DNA of 64,000 nucleotides from contig NC_079424.1 of assembly GCF_026213295.1 (NCBI RefSeq), forward strand, positions 16,527,464-16,591,463, in the 5' to 3' direction. Source of the DNA: Gadus chalcogrammus (lineage: Eukaryota; Chordata; Actinopteri; Gadiformes; Gadidae). The position numbers were made by a program, and so were the translations under genes. The notes beneath the pieces are model-generated. The model worked only from the letters and a program-made list of their open reading frames with translations, was not told the origin of the DNA and made no database searches. Below, in pieces: positions 1 through 12,551 of this stretch. The stretch's first letter is position 1. The number at the start of each line of letters is the position of its first letter.

Positions 1-112
1 ATTGACAAATTCATAGGCCTACAATAAAATCTAAGAAGTTAAAATACATAAAATATTGCCTTAATGAATGGCCTACTTAATGGCATGGAGTAAAGTAGTA
101 AAGTAGGACAAC

Positions 113-2891
113 CTTAACTCCACCTGCTGCTGCTGGACTCCCAGGGTCGACAGCCTGGACATAACAGGGGGCCATGCCTCTGACAACAAAGCCCCAGCCC
201 AATGCATCCCCAATCACCTTGAAATTAATGTATAGAAAAGCCAGTGTGGAACAACCTCAATTTAAATGAGTGATGAATGCAGGTTGAAAGTTTTGCAAAA
301 AACTGACTTTTGTAATTTTACTCTGTTTTCTGGAATTCTAGCACATTTGATTTGAGTCTGAGAGCTACACACAGGAAAGTAATTTGTGTCAACAGGATGT
401 AAAGGCCATCTGCTGTGACAGTAAATATGAAGCTGATCTAATGATTAGTAGCCTGTATGATCTTCTATTTCTGACATATGTTCCAAAGTAATGTATTTGC
501 AACTGTCAATGCCATGCCAATTCATAATTAAGTGTTGTTGAATTAACTCCTTGCTAGTAATGTAATTACCCTTCACATTAACTACTAACCTCTTACCGTT
601 AACACTCTTTTACTGAATGGTGCGCCAGGTGACAATAACTCTTCACAGGTCAAGTTTCTTCTCAGCACTAAAAAAACAAATAGGAACCATTTTATTATCA
701 ACATCAAGGTTTGGAGTATATATGCAGGAAATATATGAAGCTGTGAGACACTTGCCTGATTGTGGATTATATCTCCCTGGTGGGGTCGTGGAGAGATTGA
801 CAAAGGGACAAAATCCAGAGGCAAGAAACTGAAGCCCACTCAAGCTCCCTCGGGGCCCGGAAATAACCTGTTTCCCATCATTACCTTAGTGAAAATCCAA
901 ACAAACTATTTAATACTTTACTTCACGCATCAATTATTTCTCAACATGTTTCATCAGTATGCAAAATCCTTTATTTTACCAGAATTGAAACCGGTGTAGT
1001 CTTCTTGGGGTGTTTTATGCAGGACAAACGGACTGTCGGGCTGAACGTCCTCTAATGTGGGCACAGAAGGCCCTTCTTCATTGTCTTGCTCATTGTCATG
1101 TAACAGTTCCGACAGGCGCCGGCGCCTGCGGAAGTTGATGCTGAACTGATAGAGTAATCCACTGTCGAAAAAGTTGTGTTTCTTTAACACTGGGGGTGAG
1201 AGGGGGGAAGGGAGGGCAAGGGAACAAAGGAGAACCACGTCACATTTGAGGCCTAATGGTATTCATCAGGGAGTGGACAAGCTGTTTTCTTCTGTTCTAA
1301 ATTTCTCCCTTTTAAACACATTAATAACTGAAAGTTATTATGGGATAATAATAATTTAACCGATGCTTGTTCCTGTAATGACCTGGTCATAACATGTTAA
1401 CCTATGCCATGTTCCTGTAATGACCTAGTCATAACATTCTATCCTAGGCCATGTCCCTGTAATGACCTCGTTATAACATTTTAACCTATGCCATGTTCCT
1501 GTGATGACCTGGTCATGAAATTTTAACCTATGCCATGTTCCTGTAATGACCTTGCCATAACATGTTAACTGATGCCATGTCCATTCAATTACCTGGTTAT
1601 AAAATGTTAACCTATGCCATGATGTAATGACCATGGTCATAAAATTTAAACCTATGTCATGTTCCTGTAATGAGCTGGTCTTACCATGTTGGAAAATGCC
1701 ATGTTCTTGCAAAGCTCGGCACAGTTCCACTCCTTGTTTCCGGCTTTCCACTTCAGCATTCTGAAGGAGCCAGTCAATCAGATGGCAGCCAGGAAAGCAG
1801 CGCTGATATATAACACCGTGCTTCTCTCTCTGCTGCAAGACCGAGTCCTTAGCTACAATAAGGCTGTGGAACCAAACACACACATACATAATTCCAAGGC
1901 TTTCATTAAAGAACACAAATCGCTTTACATTTGGAAAGATACAAGTAATCATCTATTTCAGAGGACATTTTGCACAATAAGCAAGTGTACAATCCAATTT
2001 TAAGACCAATCCATTAAACATTTTCAACATTACATTTGCACAGAAGTGTGCAGCTTTACTCTCCCTTCAGAATCCACAGGGGAATGTCTTAACGTAAGCA
2101 TTTTTGCGCTCAAATAAAGTGATTGCTTGGCCAAATGAAGCTGCTCTTACTGTTCATACAATCTTTGTCCCAGCATAAAGACCTTCACTTCTTTATTGAA
2201 GGGAAAGGTGCCGTCATCTTTGCGGAAACGGTAGAGAAGTTTTGCATCCTTGAACACAGGTCGCTTGTCACACACTGAGAAAATTAGAAACACAATCCCA
2301 ATGAGCCTTCAAATTGACATCGCTCTATTCTGTTCTATTGAATTACAGGGTTTGCATTTTTTTCTTACGTATCAGCGAGGCCTAAAGGCCATTTCCTATG
2401 AGTGTAACCTTGAGCAAGGAATCACCTGGGTGCTTCCTGCTTACCATGGTGAACAATGTCATGGTCCATAAGATGCTGCATGAGACAGATTGCTGTGGCA
2501 CGATCCGGTGCCTCCTTGTGAACCACAAGCCAGTCTGTGAGCTCTTGGGCCACAAAGCAGTTGGGGTACGTGCGCAAATGGTATCGCCGTTCCTTAACGA
2601 GCTTGCAATCGTGGAGCCTCAACCTTGGATTTGAAAAAGACTGTCAGCAATGACTTTAACCATTAACCTGGACACCTCAGTCACCAAAAAGAGGATCCAA
2701 CCTGGATCGTCCTCAGCAAGCCATATTCAGATATTGGTAATATGTAGATACACAAAGTAATGCCTAACTTAGGGTCATAAAATTTTTTCCTCTTCCTTCG
2801 CCCCATACCTGAGTTGCTCTCCAGCAATCATCACCTCAGCCTTGTGTAGTCGAACCATGGTTTTTCTCCTATTACTGCTTACATGATCCAT
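113..2891 (-). CDS. deptor: DEPTOR-like protein (two DEP domains plus PDZ), 3' end off window
   Basis: DEPTOR is an mTOR-binding inhibitor that acts in the cytosol and on lysosomes. Coding exons on the minus strand: 2809-2891, 2445-2623, 2151-2274, 1685-1863, 980-1189, 597-667, 113-217. All have GT-AG junctions and compatible phases, giving 317 uninterrupted residues. DEP1 spans about residues 28-110 (HLRTYPNCFVAQELTDWLV), and DEP2 about 130-215 (CHLIDWLL, RALQEHGIFQH). The arginine run NFRRRRRL closes DEP2. The pre-PDZ motif CEELLSPGAP and the PDZ start GDALGWGFVVRG follow. The last PDZ exon or exons lie beyond position 1. The start chosen is the ATG at 2891; an in-frame ATG at 2858 also exists, and the frame stays open upstream. 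The linker between DEP2 and PDZ is much shorter than in human DEPTOR (409 aa). Linkage beside mafb, rather than in 8q24-type surroundings, suggests a DEPTOR paralogue. Family assignment is firm; which paralogue it is remains inference. Confidence 0.9.
1375..1695. repeat. 42-bp minisatellite in the deptor-like intron
   Basis: About seven diverged copies of a 42-bp unit lie head to tail. Each contains TAATGACCTGGTCATAACAT followed by a TTAACCTATGCCATG stretch. The array occupies the intron between the exons ending at 1685 and starting at 1189, and it runs right up to the splice donor at 1681-1685. Each unit contains a small palindrome around GACCTGGTC. Confidence 0.85.
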
Positions 2892-3639
2892 GTCTCTTTG
2901 CTTCTCTTTCTGGCCAGCTATGTTTACCAAATAGTCATTGAAACCGTCATGTGGGAGAAATGTGTTGTGTATACAGCGAGTTAGAGCTGAAAGGATCTGG
3001 GGGAGGGGTGGCTATGGAGGCAGGGGAGGGGGTAAGGGAATGATAGGGAGGTGAATATTGGGAAATATTTTAGCCCATTTGTGTAAGCTCTTTGTTTCAC
3101 AGCAGCAGTTATGGTCAACACCACCGGGTGTCAGTAGTGGTCCTTTTTTGCGCAATCACAAAGGAACCTACACGTGTTAGCGAATTGTTTTTCACATATT
3201 TAAGGAAGTAGAAATTACAGACTAATGCATAAATTAAGACTATTTTACACGTGGGATTTTTAAGAAGGTCAGACAAGCAAATTCAGCTACCTAAGTAATT
3301 CTGAACCAGCCTAGTAGGCATAGTGAATGCCGGGCTACGAGGTTTTGTTAAAGCAGAAAAATATGTAGGCTACTGTATACAAACAAGCAAATTAGGCTAC
3401 TGGGATCACATTTGACGTTTTGAGACGGATACATACACCAAACGTGTACAGCAAAACACCATCGACTGATTAAATTGCACAAAGATAATATAACATAGGC
3501 TAAGGCTTAGATATACCAAAAGGTAAAACCACGAATATCGACAAAGGATTATGGCAGCAGACCAGCCTATGGGGTTCGACTGGGATTTAGTCGATATTCT
3601 CACCATCACATGTTAAGGGTCTGAAAATACTCTCGCATC

Positions 3640-3740
3640 AGCTTTTATGCAAATGCCCTGTGCGTGGTCTCATTGGAGAAGAGCTCGGAGGTGTAGTCTA
3701 CAACGCCTGACGTCACGTCAATGCAGCTTTATGAAGAAAG
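3640..3740 (+). promoter_or_regulatory. mafb proximal promoter: octamer, CCAAT, CRE
   Basis: An octamer ATGCAAAT is at 3647-3654, an inverted-CCAAT core ATTGG at 3672-3676, and a perfect cAMP-response element TGACGTCA at 3708-3715, followed by a second CGTCA. A weak TATA-like CTTTATGA is near 3728. These sit about 0.3 kb upstream of the mafb start codon and inside the roughly 1.1 kb between the divergent deptor-like and mafb genes. Site identities are visible; promoter use is inferred. Confidence 0.5.
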
Positions 3741-4011
3741 TGCGCTTCACGCGAAAAGGCAGAGGTAGCACACGCACGATTGTGCTCTTTGAGATTTCCG
3801 TGGACTAACTTTACCCTCCGAAAAGCCCATCGCTTACAGTACAGATGACCCACTAGTTGGTAAGGTGGAACCCCTTACGCATGTTTTTTTTTATTTGTAG
3901 ACATATTGCGATATATCTTTTTTGGAACTTCATTCTAAAGCATTGCGTGTTTACTGCATTACAGAACTGTGGGTATTCGGAACTCCGGGCGGAAAAAAAA
4001 GCAAGCTTGCA

Positions 4012-5025
4012 ATGAATATGTCAGCCGATGCGCATTTGCATTTGGGACTTCAGAAAACACCGATGGATTTTGTCAGCGAATTCGACTTAGCCGTTAGTTC
4101 GATGAAGTTCGGCGTCAAGAAGGAGACAATGCATGGGGGGGATCGTTCATTTATTGGACCGTGCAATCAACTTCAAAGACCAGAATCTGCCTCCACCACT
4201 CCGGGCAGCACACCTTCCAATTCGGTCCCCTCGTCGCCCAACCTCAACCCAAACGAGCAGAGGAACAACCCGGGCGGTGAACAGTTTTGGATGTCTAACA
4301 ACGGAGGTTACTCCCAGCAAATGTATCCTCAGTCTTTTGGTCTGACACCCGAGGACGCCATGGACGCCCTCATTGGCACAACGGTGCAGGCCAATCCATC
4401 TGCGCCCCACGGCCACCAGCCCCCCTTCCCCGCTGAATTCGAGGGGTACGGACAAATGAACGAGCACGTCCCGCATTACCCCGGACACCTCCGTCAGCCG
4501 GACGCCCTGGTGGGCCACGCCGAGATGCAAGGTTTGGCTAACACACAGTGCCACTATCCGGGGGAGGACGTCGAGAGCTCGGCTCCCCATTCGCCAGAGT
4601 CCCAGGACATGGTCCTGGGCGCGCACCACCTCCACCACAGCAGCAGTCGCCACGACAGAAGGTCCAACGGCGACATGCAGTTCTCGGACGATCAACTAGT
4701 GTCCATGTCCGTCAGGGAGCTGAACAGACACATCCGAGGGATGACCAAAGACGAGGTCATGCGTCTCAAGCAAAAGCGTCGGACCCTGAAAAACAGAGGG
4801 TATGCCCAGTCGTGCCGCTTCAAGCGTGTTCAGCAGAAACACGTCCTGGAGCACGAGAAGACCAGCCTGGCCTCGCAAGTGGAGCAGCTGAAGCACGAAC
4901 TCAATCGATTGGCCCGCGAGAGGGACGCCTATAAACTAAAATGCGAGAAACTGACTTGTGCGAACGGCTACCACGAAACGGGGTCGACCAGCGACAACCC
5001 TTCCTCGCCCGAGTATCTGATGTGA
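4012..5025 (+). CDS. mafb: Large Maf bZIP transcription factor, MafB type
   Basis: Nuclear bZIP activator binding MARE sites; MafB acts in hindbrain segmentation, macrophage, podocyte and lens programmes. The gene is intronless, as large Maf genes usually are: 337 aa from ATG 4012 (G at -3). The open frame extends further 5', but only through a TTG. The extended homology region (about 224-250, [20 protein letters not shown]), the basic region (252-278, [20 protein letters not shown]) and the leucine zipper (about 279-314) are intact. The C-terminus [14 protein letters not shown] is MafB-like. The Ser/Thr-Pro cluster at 62-76 matches the GSK3 phosphodegron of large Mafs, and VKKE at 35-38 the SUMO site. 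The N-terminus is odd: [18 protein letters not shown] replaces the near-invariant [18 protein letters not shown], with a short insertion. It is therefore probably the divergent teleost duplicate (mafbb); that is inference. Confidence 0.93.
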   Translation: MNMSADAHLHLGLQKTPMDFVSEFDLAVSSMKFGVKKETMHGGDRSFIGPCNQLQRPESASTTPGSTPSNSVPSSPNLNPNEQRNNPGGEQFWMSNNGGYSQQMYPQSFGLTPEDAMDALIGTTVQANPSAPHGHQPPFPAEFEGYGQMNEHVPHYPGHLRQPDALVGHAEMQGLANTQCHYPGEDVESSAPHSPESQDMVLGAHHLHHSSSRHDRRSNGDMQFSDDQLVSMSVRELNRHIRGMTKDEVMRLKQKRRTLKNRGYAQSCRFKRVQQKHVLEHEKTSLASQVEQLKHELNRLARERDAYKLKCEKLTCANGYHETGSTSDNPSSPEYLM

Positions 5026-5654
5026 GTGAACTTTTTGCAGCCCTGGCCTATTTTCCCTAGGCGCCCCCTGTAAACGGTTGCCTATAAAACGTCTGTACAA
5101 AAAAATAACGCATTTATGACTTTATCTATAGACCATACAATATAATTATAATAAGGTGGATCGAGTTGCAACTCTTATCGTTCAATTGAAAAAAGGAATC
5201 ATGCGTCTACCTGAAGAATCACCAAGCATGCATGCGGGACATGTATGGGACTTTTTTATATTCCATATATCATACTCTTACCTGTATTCTATCTGAATGG
5301 AGATACTTGAAATTGATTTAACTTGGCGAATACTCAATTTATTATTTACGCAGGACATCTGATTTTGGCTTTCTTTTTTTGTTTGAATTCCTTTCTTCTT
5401 CTTCTTCTTTTTGTCTTTAGCATTCTTGATTGCTTAGGTTTTGTCAAAATTGTTCACATTAATCTTATCTACTCAATATAATTATCTAGAGATTAAATGT
5501 CAATTTTTTTATGACGCTGGTTCTGCTGGACGGATTGGTTCCTGTTCTTTCTATGATAAAAAAAAAAAGAAATATGCAAGAAGGAAATAATAGGGATTTG
5601 CAGCATTGACAAGAATTGTTTTGTATTTAAATTGTTTTTCATCAACTATGGATC

Positions 5655-5660
5655 AATAAA
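5655..5660 (+). terminator. mafb polyadenylation signal
   Basis: Canonical AATAAA 630 bp after the mafb stop codon, followed by a GT-rich stretch (TTTGTAAATCTGTGTC). The intervening 5026-5654 is AT-rich and reads as 3'UTR. Confidence 0.6.
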
Positions 5661-6313
5661 GCCATTTGACTTTGTAAATCTGTGTCTCATCATATATCAC
5701 CTGACAGGGTTAATCAATAATATAGGTTACAATGAATATTTAACCCACATCATGATTTTATATTAGGCCTATTATCATTTCAAAATCTAGACAAATAAGT
5801 TACACTGCTCAGAGGTTTGTTCCAGAAAGAGCTGTAAAGTGGTTTAATTGAGATAAGGAGACCTATAGCTTTGTAAGTACGCAAGAAAATATCTTGGTCA
5901 AACATATATTAGACTTTATATTTGAAGTTCCCCCTTAAAATTAGTCAAAGAAATCAATACGATTTGATACACCAATCATATGGTGAAAGACAGCCATTAC
6001 CAAAGTGTATACGTTTTAAATATACTGCAGGATGGCTGCATGTTTTATTTTACAACCTAATATGCAGTAGGCCAATTTACTGAGACATGCTTACGTGAAC
6101 AGACAAGAACAGCTTCACAATTCAGGAGGTGAATCAGAGAACAGCATGGTCATCTGCTGCCACAGTGTAGTGCAATGTTTTTATTTATATCCCTTGTTTG
6201 TTTTTTGTTTTTAATGGGGGGCGGGCAGTAGTGTAAATGAAAGAGTTTGTGGCCCTCTCCTTTCCCTCTGACCTTTGGTCTCTGTGTGGAGGGCTTCCTG
6301 GACCCCCCCCTCC

Positions 6314-6316
<3 letters not shown>

Positions 6317-6364
<48 letters not shown>
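6317..6364. repeat. (CA)24 microsatellite
   Basis: Uninterrupted CA dinucleotide run directly after a C-rich stretch. Confidence 0.98.
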
Positions 6365-6367
<3 letters not shown>

Positions 6368-6868
6368 TTGGGCACATGAAAAGCAAAGAGGCGTGAGTGA
6401 CAGGGGCTGTGTGGCTCAGATAGTATGAGGTGGAAATCAGCCTTCCCCTCTGTTGCTTTCCTCAGACAGACAGGTCACCTTTGCATTCATTACAGGGAGG
6501 AAGAGAGAAACGACAACCACAGCACATTGCTCTGCAGATTACCAGTTTTTTGTCTTTCTGATTTTATCTACATGACATCAGTTTTATTCTGCAACTGATG
6601 GACTTTTGTTTCACTTACACTTAATACACTTGTAATAATATTGAAACCTTGAATAAACAAATGTAAACAAGCCAACAAACCTATTGAGGCAGCCCTCAAA
6701 TTGTCCAAGCTAAGAGCTGGTGTTGTTCATATTGAAGATGAATGATGCTTCCATGGTTGCTTTCAACCTACAGAAAATGCTTTTTTTTTTTTCTTCATGT
6801 AAAATGTGTTATTATTATTATGTTTGAATATTTTAGTTTGTTTTAATATTACGTAGACTGCTCTTGGG

Positions 6869-7119
<251 letters not shown>

Positions 7120-9640
7120 TGCGTTATACACTATTGTCAGTGACCTCCTCAAACAGGCCTGGAAACCATGTTTCTCTTTTATGAGTGACCTTTGACAGCT
7201 TTCACCTCACCTCTTTTGTTCAGTGAAAACAGCTCCAAATACCCACCACAGGTGCCCGACGCATGCTCCTGTATCGCTAGGCCTGCACCCGGGAGGCCCG
7301 CAGTCAGACTGGCTATTGTACTGATTTTGAAAACTGTAAAAAGTTTATAATAAATCTACGTGATACTGTAAATTAATTGTGGCTATTCATTTCATTCATT
7401 TTAAGGTGGGTCTGTTTTTGAACGTCTTATAGAACGATTATAAATGTGAGCAGATTATAAATATGCTTATAATATAAATGGATACAAAATACGCTTTAAT
7501 ATGCGTCTTTTTTTTGTAAGACAACTTGAACAATTTCGCGGAAACAACACCTGCTAAAACTGAGTAACACAATCATTTGTTATAGAAGGTAGTACTAAAT
7601 ATGACGTCTAAAGATGTGTGTACATTTGTGAGGAAAGAAATGTTACGCCTTTTTGAATTGACCTTAACCGCAACCTTAAAATGTGTTAACAGTTAACAAT
7701 TATAATACTTTGCACCCAAATGGAATTAGAAAAAGGTTAAGCAATAAAGGCCAAATCTGCGTGTAGTGATTATTTGTGTGTATTGTCGTGTGTGTTTGTG
7801 TGTCTGTCTGTATGTGTGTGTCTACACACCAGCATGTGTCATCCTTAAAAGATGTACATGTTGTGGTGTGCATGTGTGCTCATTGCATACACGGCATCAC
7901 GCGCCGGCTACCGTGCAGCCGCGGCGGGGCGAGGCAGGAGAAGTGGAATATTGGAGAGGACAGCGGTTTGTGGTCCTGTATCACAGCATGCGGGGTGCCA
8001 TTGGAGAAACGATTAGCCAGCTCTTTTTCCTCGCGTGTGATAGGCTGCCGGCCCTGATGTAGGAGCCAGGCAGCGCTCCCCCACCGCCAGCCTCCTCCCT
8101 GCCACCAGCAGCCAGCCTGAGCCCTGAGCGCCAGAGGCTGGGTACTGAGTCAGCAGCAGGGGAAGGTGTCTGCATGGCTGGGTCATATGATCACAAGAGA
8201 TAGCCGGAGACAGATAGAGAGCGTCGTCACAATGCTCGTGAAAAAAAGCGCCTCGCTCACAGGATTGGGGACGAATTAGACATTGCCGCATAGATGAATT
8301 TGTTTACGGCCCGCGGTCGCCTATGTTATAGACGGGGATAGAGGGATAGCTTCAACCCCGCCGTAGAATAAATGGGCTGTGCTGTTGTTAGGACAGAGAA
8401 AATAATTGAAAGACGGTGACCTTAGGTTGGTGGTGCTCCACGGAGTTGAGTGAGTTTGGATGATTTTTCATGAGCCTGGTTGTGTCTCAGACAGTGGACA
8501 CAGACAGAGGAATGTTGGAGAGGCTGACCATTGTGTAGGGAGAGGCAGGAGGAATGCAGGCTACACTGACACCAGTCAATACAGCCAGGGGCCTCCGGCC
8601 AGCAGCGAGGGGGACTGCTGGCAGGATCAGGGGACGCCACACAGCGATATTACCCATCACTCAGATCTGTCATATTCTGCCCATTGACAATGTCGATTGT
8701 AGCAGGTAAACTATTCAAACAAACCTCCTTGTTTTTGAGGCCTACTGACATTAGGCAGTCCATTACAGATAAGGTTGAGTCCAGTAAATGATTGCAAAAT
8801 GGCCTCCCCGTATTACAGCTGATAGGATGATAGGAGCGGAATGAGTGGATCTTCTAGCCAAATTCGGCATCGTCCAAATCAGCCCTAATTCAAACAAACA
8901 ACAGCAGTCACTCACTGATTTGTGTGTTTGCCCTTCTGACACGTACTTTGGGTACGTGTCAGCCAAGCAGACATTTGACCCCAGCCCTGCTAAATAACAG
9001 GACAATACCAGTCCCCAGCTGTATGTTTTACCTCTTATTGTGCAATGGCTGGGGCCTGCTCAGAGAGCTGCATGGAGGACAGGATGGAAGGGGGGGCTTC
9101 CTCTTTCACTTCCTATATGAGGGTCCAGTCAAGTGACTCTTTGTGCGACGGTTAGGCTCTGTGACACAGGAAAAACACCGCACCGCTGGCTGCGGTTTCC
9201 GATCAGGATGTCCACTCGCTGCTCCGCAACAAGTTGTGACACAGTGAATCACGCCGTGGTCAGTGGCCTCACACACGCACGACGCATGCAGACATACACA
9301 CAGACACGGCAATCTGTACCGCGTGCAGGCTGCGGGCCTCCTCTCGACGTGCACAAACAATCTCCCTATCTCTCCCTCTATCTCCCTCTGTCACTCAAAA
9401 TTGTTCAATTTCTTCAATTCAAATAAAGGCAGAGGGCCTCATTGTCTCATTAAATCATCCAGTTACGTGACTCCTGGATTGGACTGTGAAGGTATTTCAT
9501 TCATTGCCGCTCACTGTGGTCGTATAGTGATTACATTGGCACTACTGTAAACGACTATGGCCCACCGTCACATGACGCCCTCATCCGCTCCTCACAGAGT
9601 GGATTAATGTGTAGCCTCGCTGCAATAAAAGCTCCGTTGC

Positions 9641-9700
9641 TATCTTACTGGCTGTTATAGGGCACCCAGCTATCTTACTGGCTGTTATAGGGCACCCAGC
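9641..9700. repeat. Perfect 30-bp tandem duplication
   Basis: The 30-bp unit beginning TATCTTACTGG and ending GGCACCCAGC occurs twice without mismatch (9641-9670 and 9671-9700). The lack of divergence suggests a recent duplication or an assembly slip. Confidence 0.9.
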
Positions 9701-10552
9701 TAGCTTCCTGGGGACCTGTTGTTCAGCGTGTTGGCGCATGAGCCCCTGTGATATGATAGGATGGCCCTCTGATAAAGATCCCTGTCACGTTTGACTGAGC
9801 GCTGCCCGGGAGGGGATTTGACGAGGTCCTGTACCACAAGAGACTGGACTTTGGAAACAGAGCAGCGGCTGGCCTCCAGAATGTAATAATTATACAGGTA
9901 GTATACTTCACAGTGCTTCAGGAATGCCATTAAAACATGGCCATGTTGGACAACAGAGGAGGAAAACAACTGAATGTTTATAAGGCATTAAACCTCAAGG
10001 CCAAAGTAGGAATTAGCTGAGATCACTGCTCATTGAAATGCTCCTTGTTTTAATCTTGGTGACGACTGCACACCACGTTCCTTTTCTTTTTCTTTTCCGT
10101 GTAGTGCTGCAGTTTGAATTGCACAACAGAGGGAGCCAGCAGAAAGTTGAAACATGTTTTTTTAATGAGCCAAGCACGACGACGGGGAGTGAGACCGCAG
10201 TCAAAGAGTCGAAAGGCGACCATTTTGAGAGAAGAGTCAGAGTGAGTGAGTGAAGTAGAGTGAGGAAGGGAGAGGAAAGGAAGAGGGGAGTGCGTCCGAG
10301 AAATGAGCTAGCAGGTCTGCTTTGCTCGGGCTCAGCGGCCGTAAACAAGTGGGGTAGGAAGGGAAGAAAGGGAAAGGGGATGAGGGGAAGAGAGACAGAG
10401 GGGAGAAAGGATCAGGCATTTGCCTGCCATGTCATTCTCTGCTAGGATTTCCTGCTCTGTTTTATGGGGGTCATGCAGCTGGCAGGCGCCCTCCTGTTTC
10501 TGTCCGTAATGATGACAAGCGTCCATTAGTGCACTGTAGAAACACGAGCCAA

Positions 10553-10711
<159 letters not shown>

Positions 10712-12551
10712 TGCAACACTCGCAATGGCCTCTTCCCTTTCCGCAGCTCCTGGCCCCAAGCGCTGCCTAACTATCTATAGGGCAGATAATTGTGGCTCTC
10801 GGTTGCTTTTGGCAGAGGCTGTGCTGATCAGGGGGGACTGAGCCTCTGCTCGGACGCCGGCCTTGGGTTCTCTGCTGACTGATAAAGTAGCAGTCTGTAG
10901 TCTGTGTCCGTATTGTCCACCAGGCTCCCCTCCTGGACAGGTGAAGGGGACTTTGGCTTTTTGGCATGAGGGCTTTCGTATGAAACATTAAACTGTTATC
11001 ACTGCTGGTGAGAGATTAGAAAAAAAACGGTTATGTAATGAGAGGTGTAATTTGACCGTGACCTACTGCAGCCTCGTTTAAGAACAACACAGCTATCTCA
11101 CTCCAAACTGTTTAACATTAAAACCGACACAGGCATAGACATTCTCAACCCAATCCCACTAATGGTTGCACTACGGGAATGCATTGGTACTATGGGACTT
11201 TTCCTTTAGATATGGTCAATGTCAATTTACATTGAACATGTAAATTGAAACTCAAGAATTTAACATAACCCGAGGGGATATGAAAAGGTGGTTCGAGAGA
11301 CGGCCATTTAAACTGGACCTGCTGCTCACTGACTTCTTCAAAGCCTATATCATTTCTAAGAATACAAACGCTAGGCCTTGCAGTTGTGGACATCGGTGTG
11401 TGTGAGCTGTAATCATTCATGTTGGTTGTACTGAGACTCTGTGGAACTGGGTGTGTCTCCCTCCAATGTGTCATGTTAACAGCCCTCTTATGTAACTCCT
11501 GCTATTACTTCTTCTCCCCGTTCCTTGAAAATGGGATTTGAAGTTCTTCATTCCGGTCTTACACACAACGGTTACTTTGCCCATAATTACGTTGTGATTC
11601 CATCTACCCCACGCATTTGTCTCCGCTGTCAACGTGTGTAAAAATGGATCGCGAACTTGACACTTGCCTAATTATATACTGCTCATTCTTAGGATTTAAA
11701 ACTGTGAATCTGGTTAGTTCTGTCATTGGGCCTTCAGTTGAAAGACCAAAGCAAACGATAAACATGTATCTGTATTCAATGAATGTTTTGAACTACAGAT
11801 ACAGTACCAGGGAAGTCGATCAGGCTACTACAGTTTGTACGATAATGAACCTGTGTACTTGTTTTGTTCTGTGGAAGAGATAGAGGAACTAGAGTGCTCT
11901 GAGATTTAATTGGAAAGGAAAAAGAAACCTCTGAGAGTTATTACTCAACAGTCAAAAGAATACACGTGTATTTTCGCTTTGGCACATAAACATGAAAATA
12001 AACCAGTTGTTGATAATTATCGTTCAGTTTAGAGAAACACTTACATATTTTTCAATTCCATAACTGCTCAGAACTTTTTATCTTCAGTTATAGCAGGGTT
12101 TAATCCTGGTTTGGCTCTGCAGTTTTTCGCTCACTTGTGAATAATAGTATTTCAGAACCAAAAGCCAATTTCAAGCAAACATCCACAGCTGAATTATTTG
12201 TACATGTAGCAGCTTAAGCGTTACAGCTAGCAAGTGTCATTCAACCAGTCATTGAACTACCATGGCGATATCATTGCATGTGTTCAAACGTAATTCTCCT
12301 AGAATGAAACGTATAAAAATTGAATTAAGAAAAAAAAAGATAACAAGAAGAATACAACATATACATAAACATATAAACAATAAATCCCCTATAATAACTG
12401 TATTCCAATGTAGCAAATGAAAGACAATAATTTTGGAAACACATTATTTATTTATCTGCAAATTATTGAATTGTAAAAGTTAAGCTACTAAAATACCTGC
12501 CTGACTAAAATACTCAGGCCACCCCCAAATAAACAAGGAAATAAATAATAC

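Noticed and set aside
1852..1863. Alternative acceptor at 1853-1854 for the second DEP2 exon of the deptor-like gene
   Set aside because: It gives a phase clash and an immediate stop; the acceptor at 1864-1865 restores frame and matches DEPTOR residue for residue.
3922..4011. Upstream 30-codon extension of the mafb reading frame
   Set aside because: It begins with TTG, not ATG, and has no similarity to Maf N-termini; the first ATG in good context is 4012.
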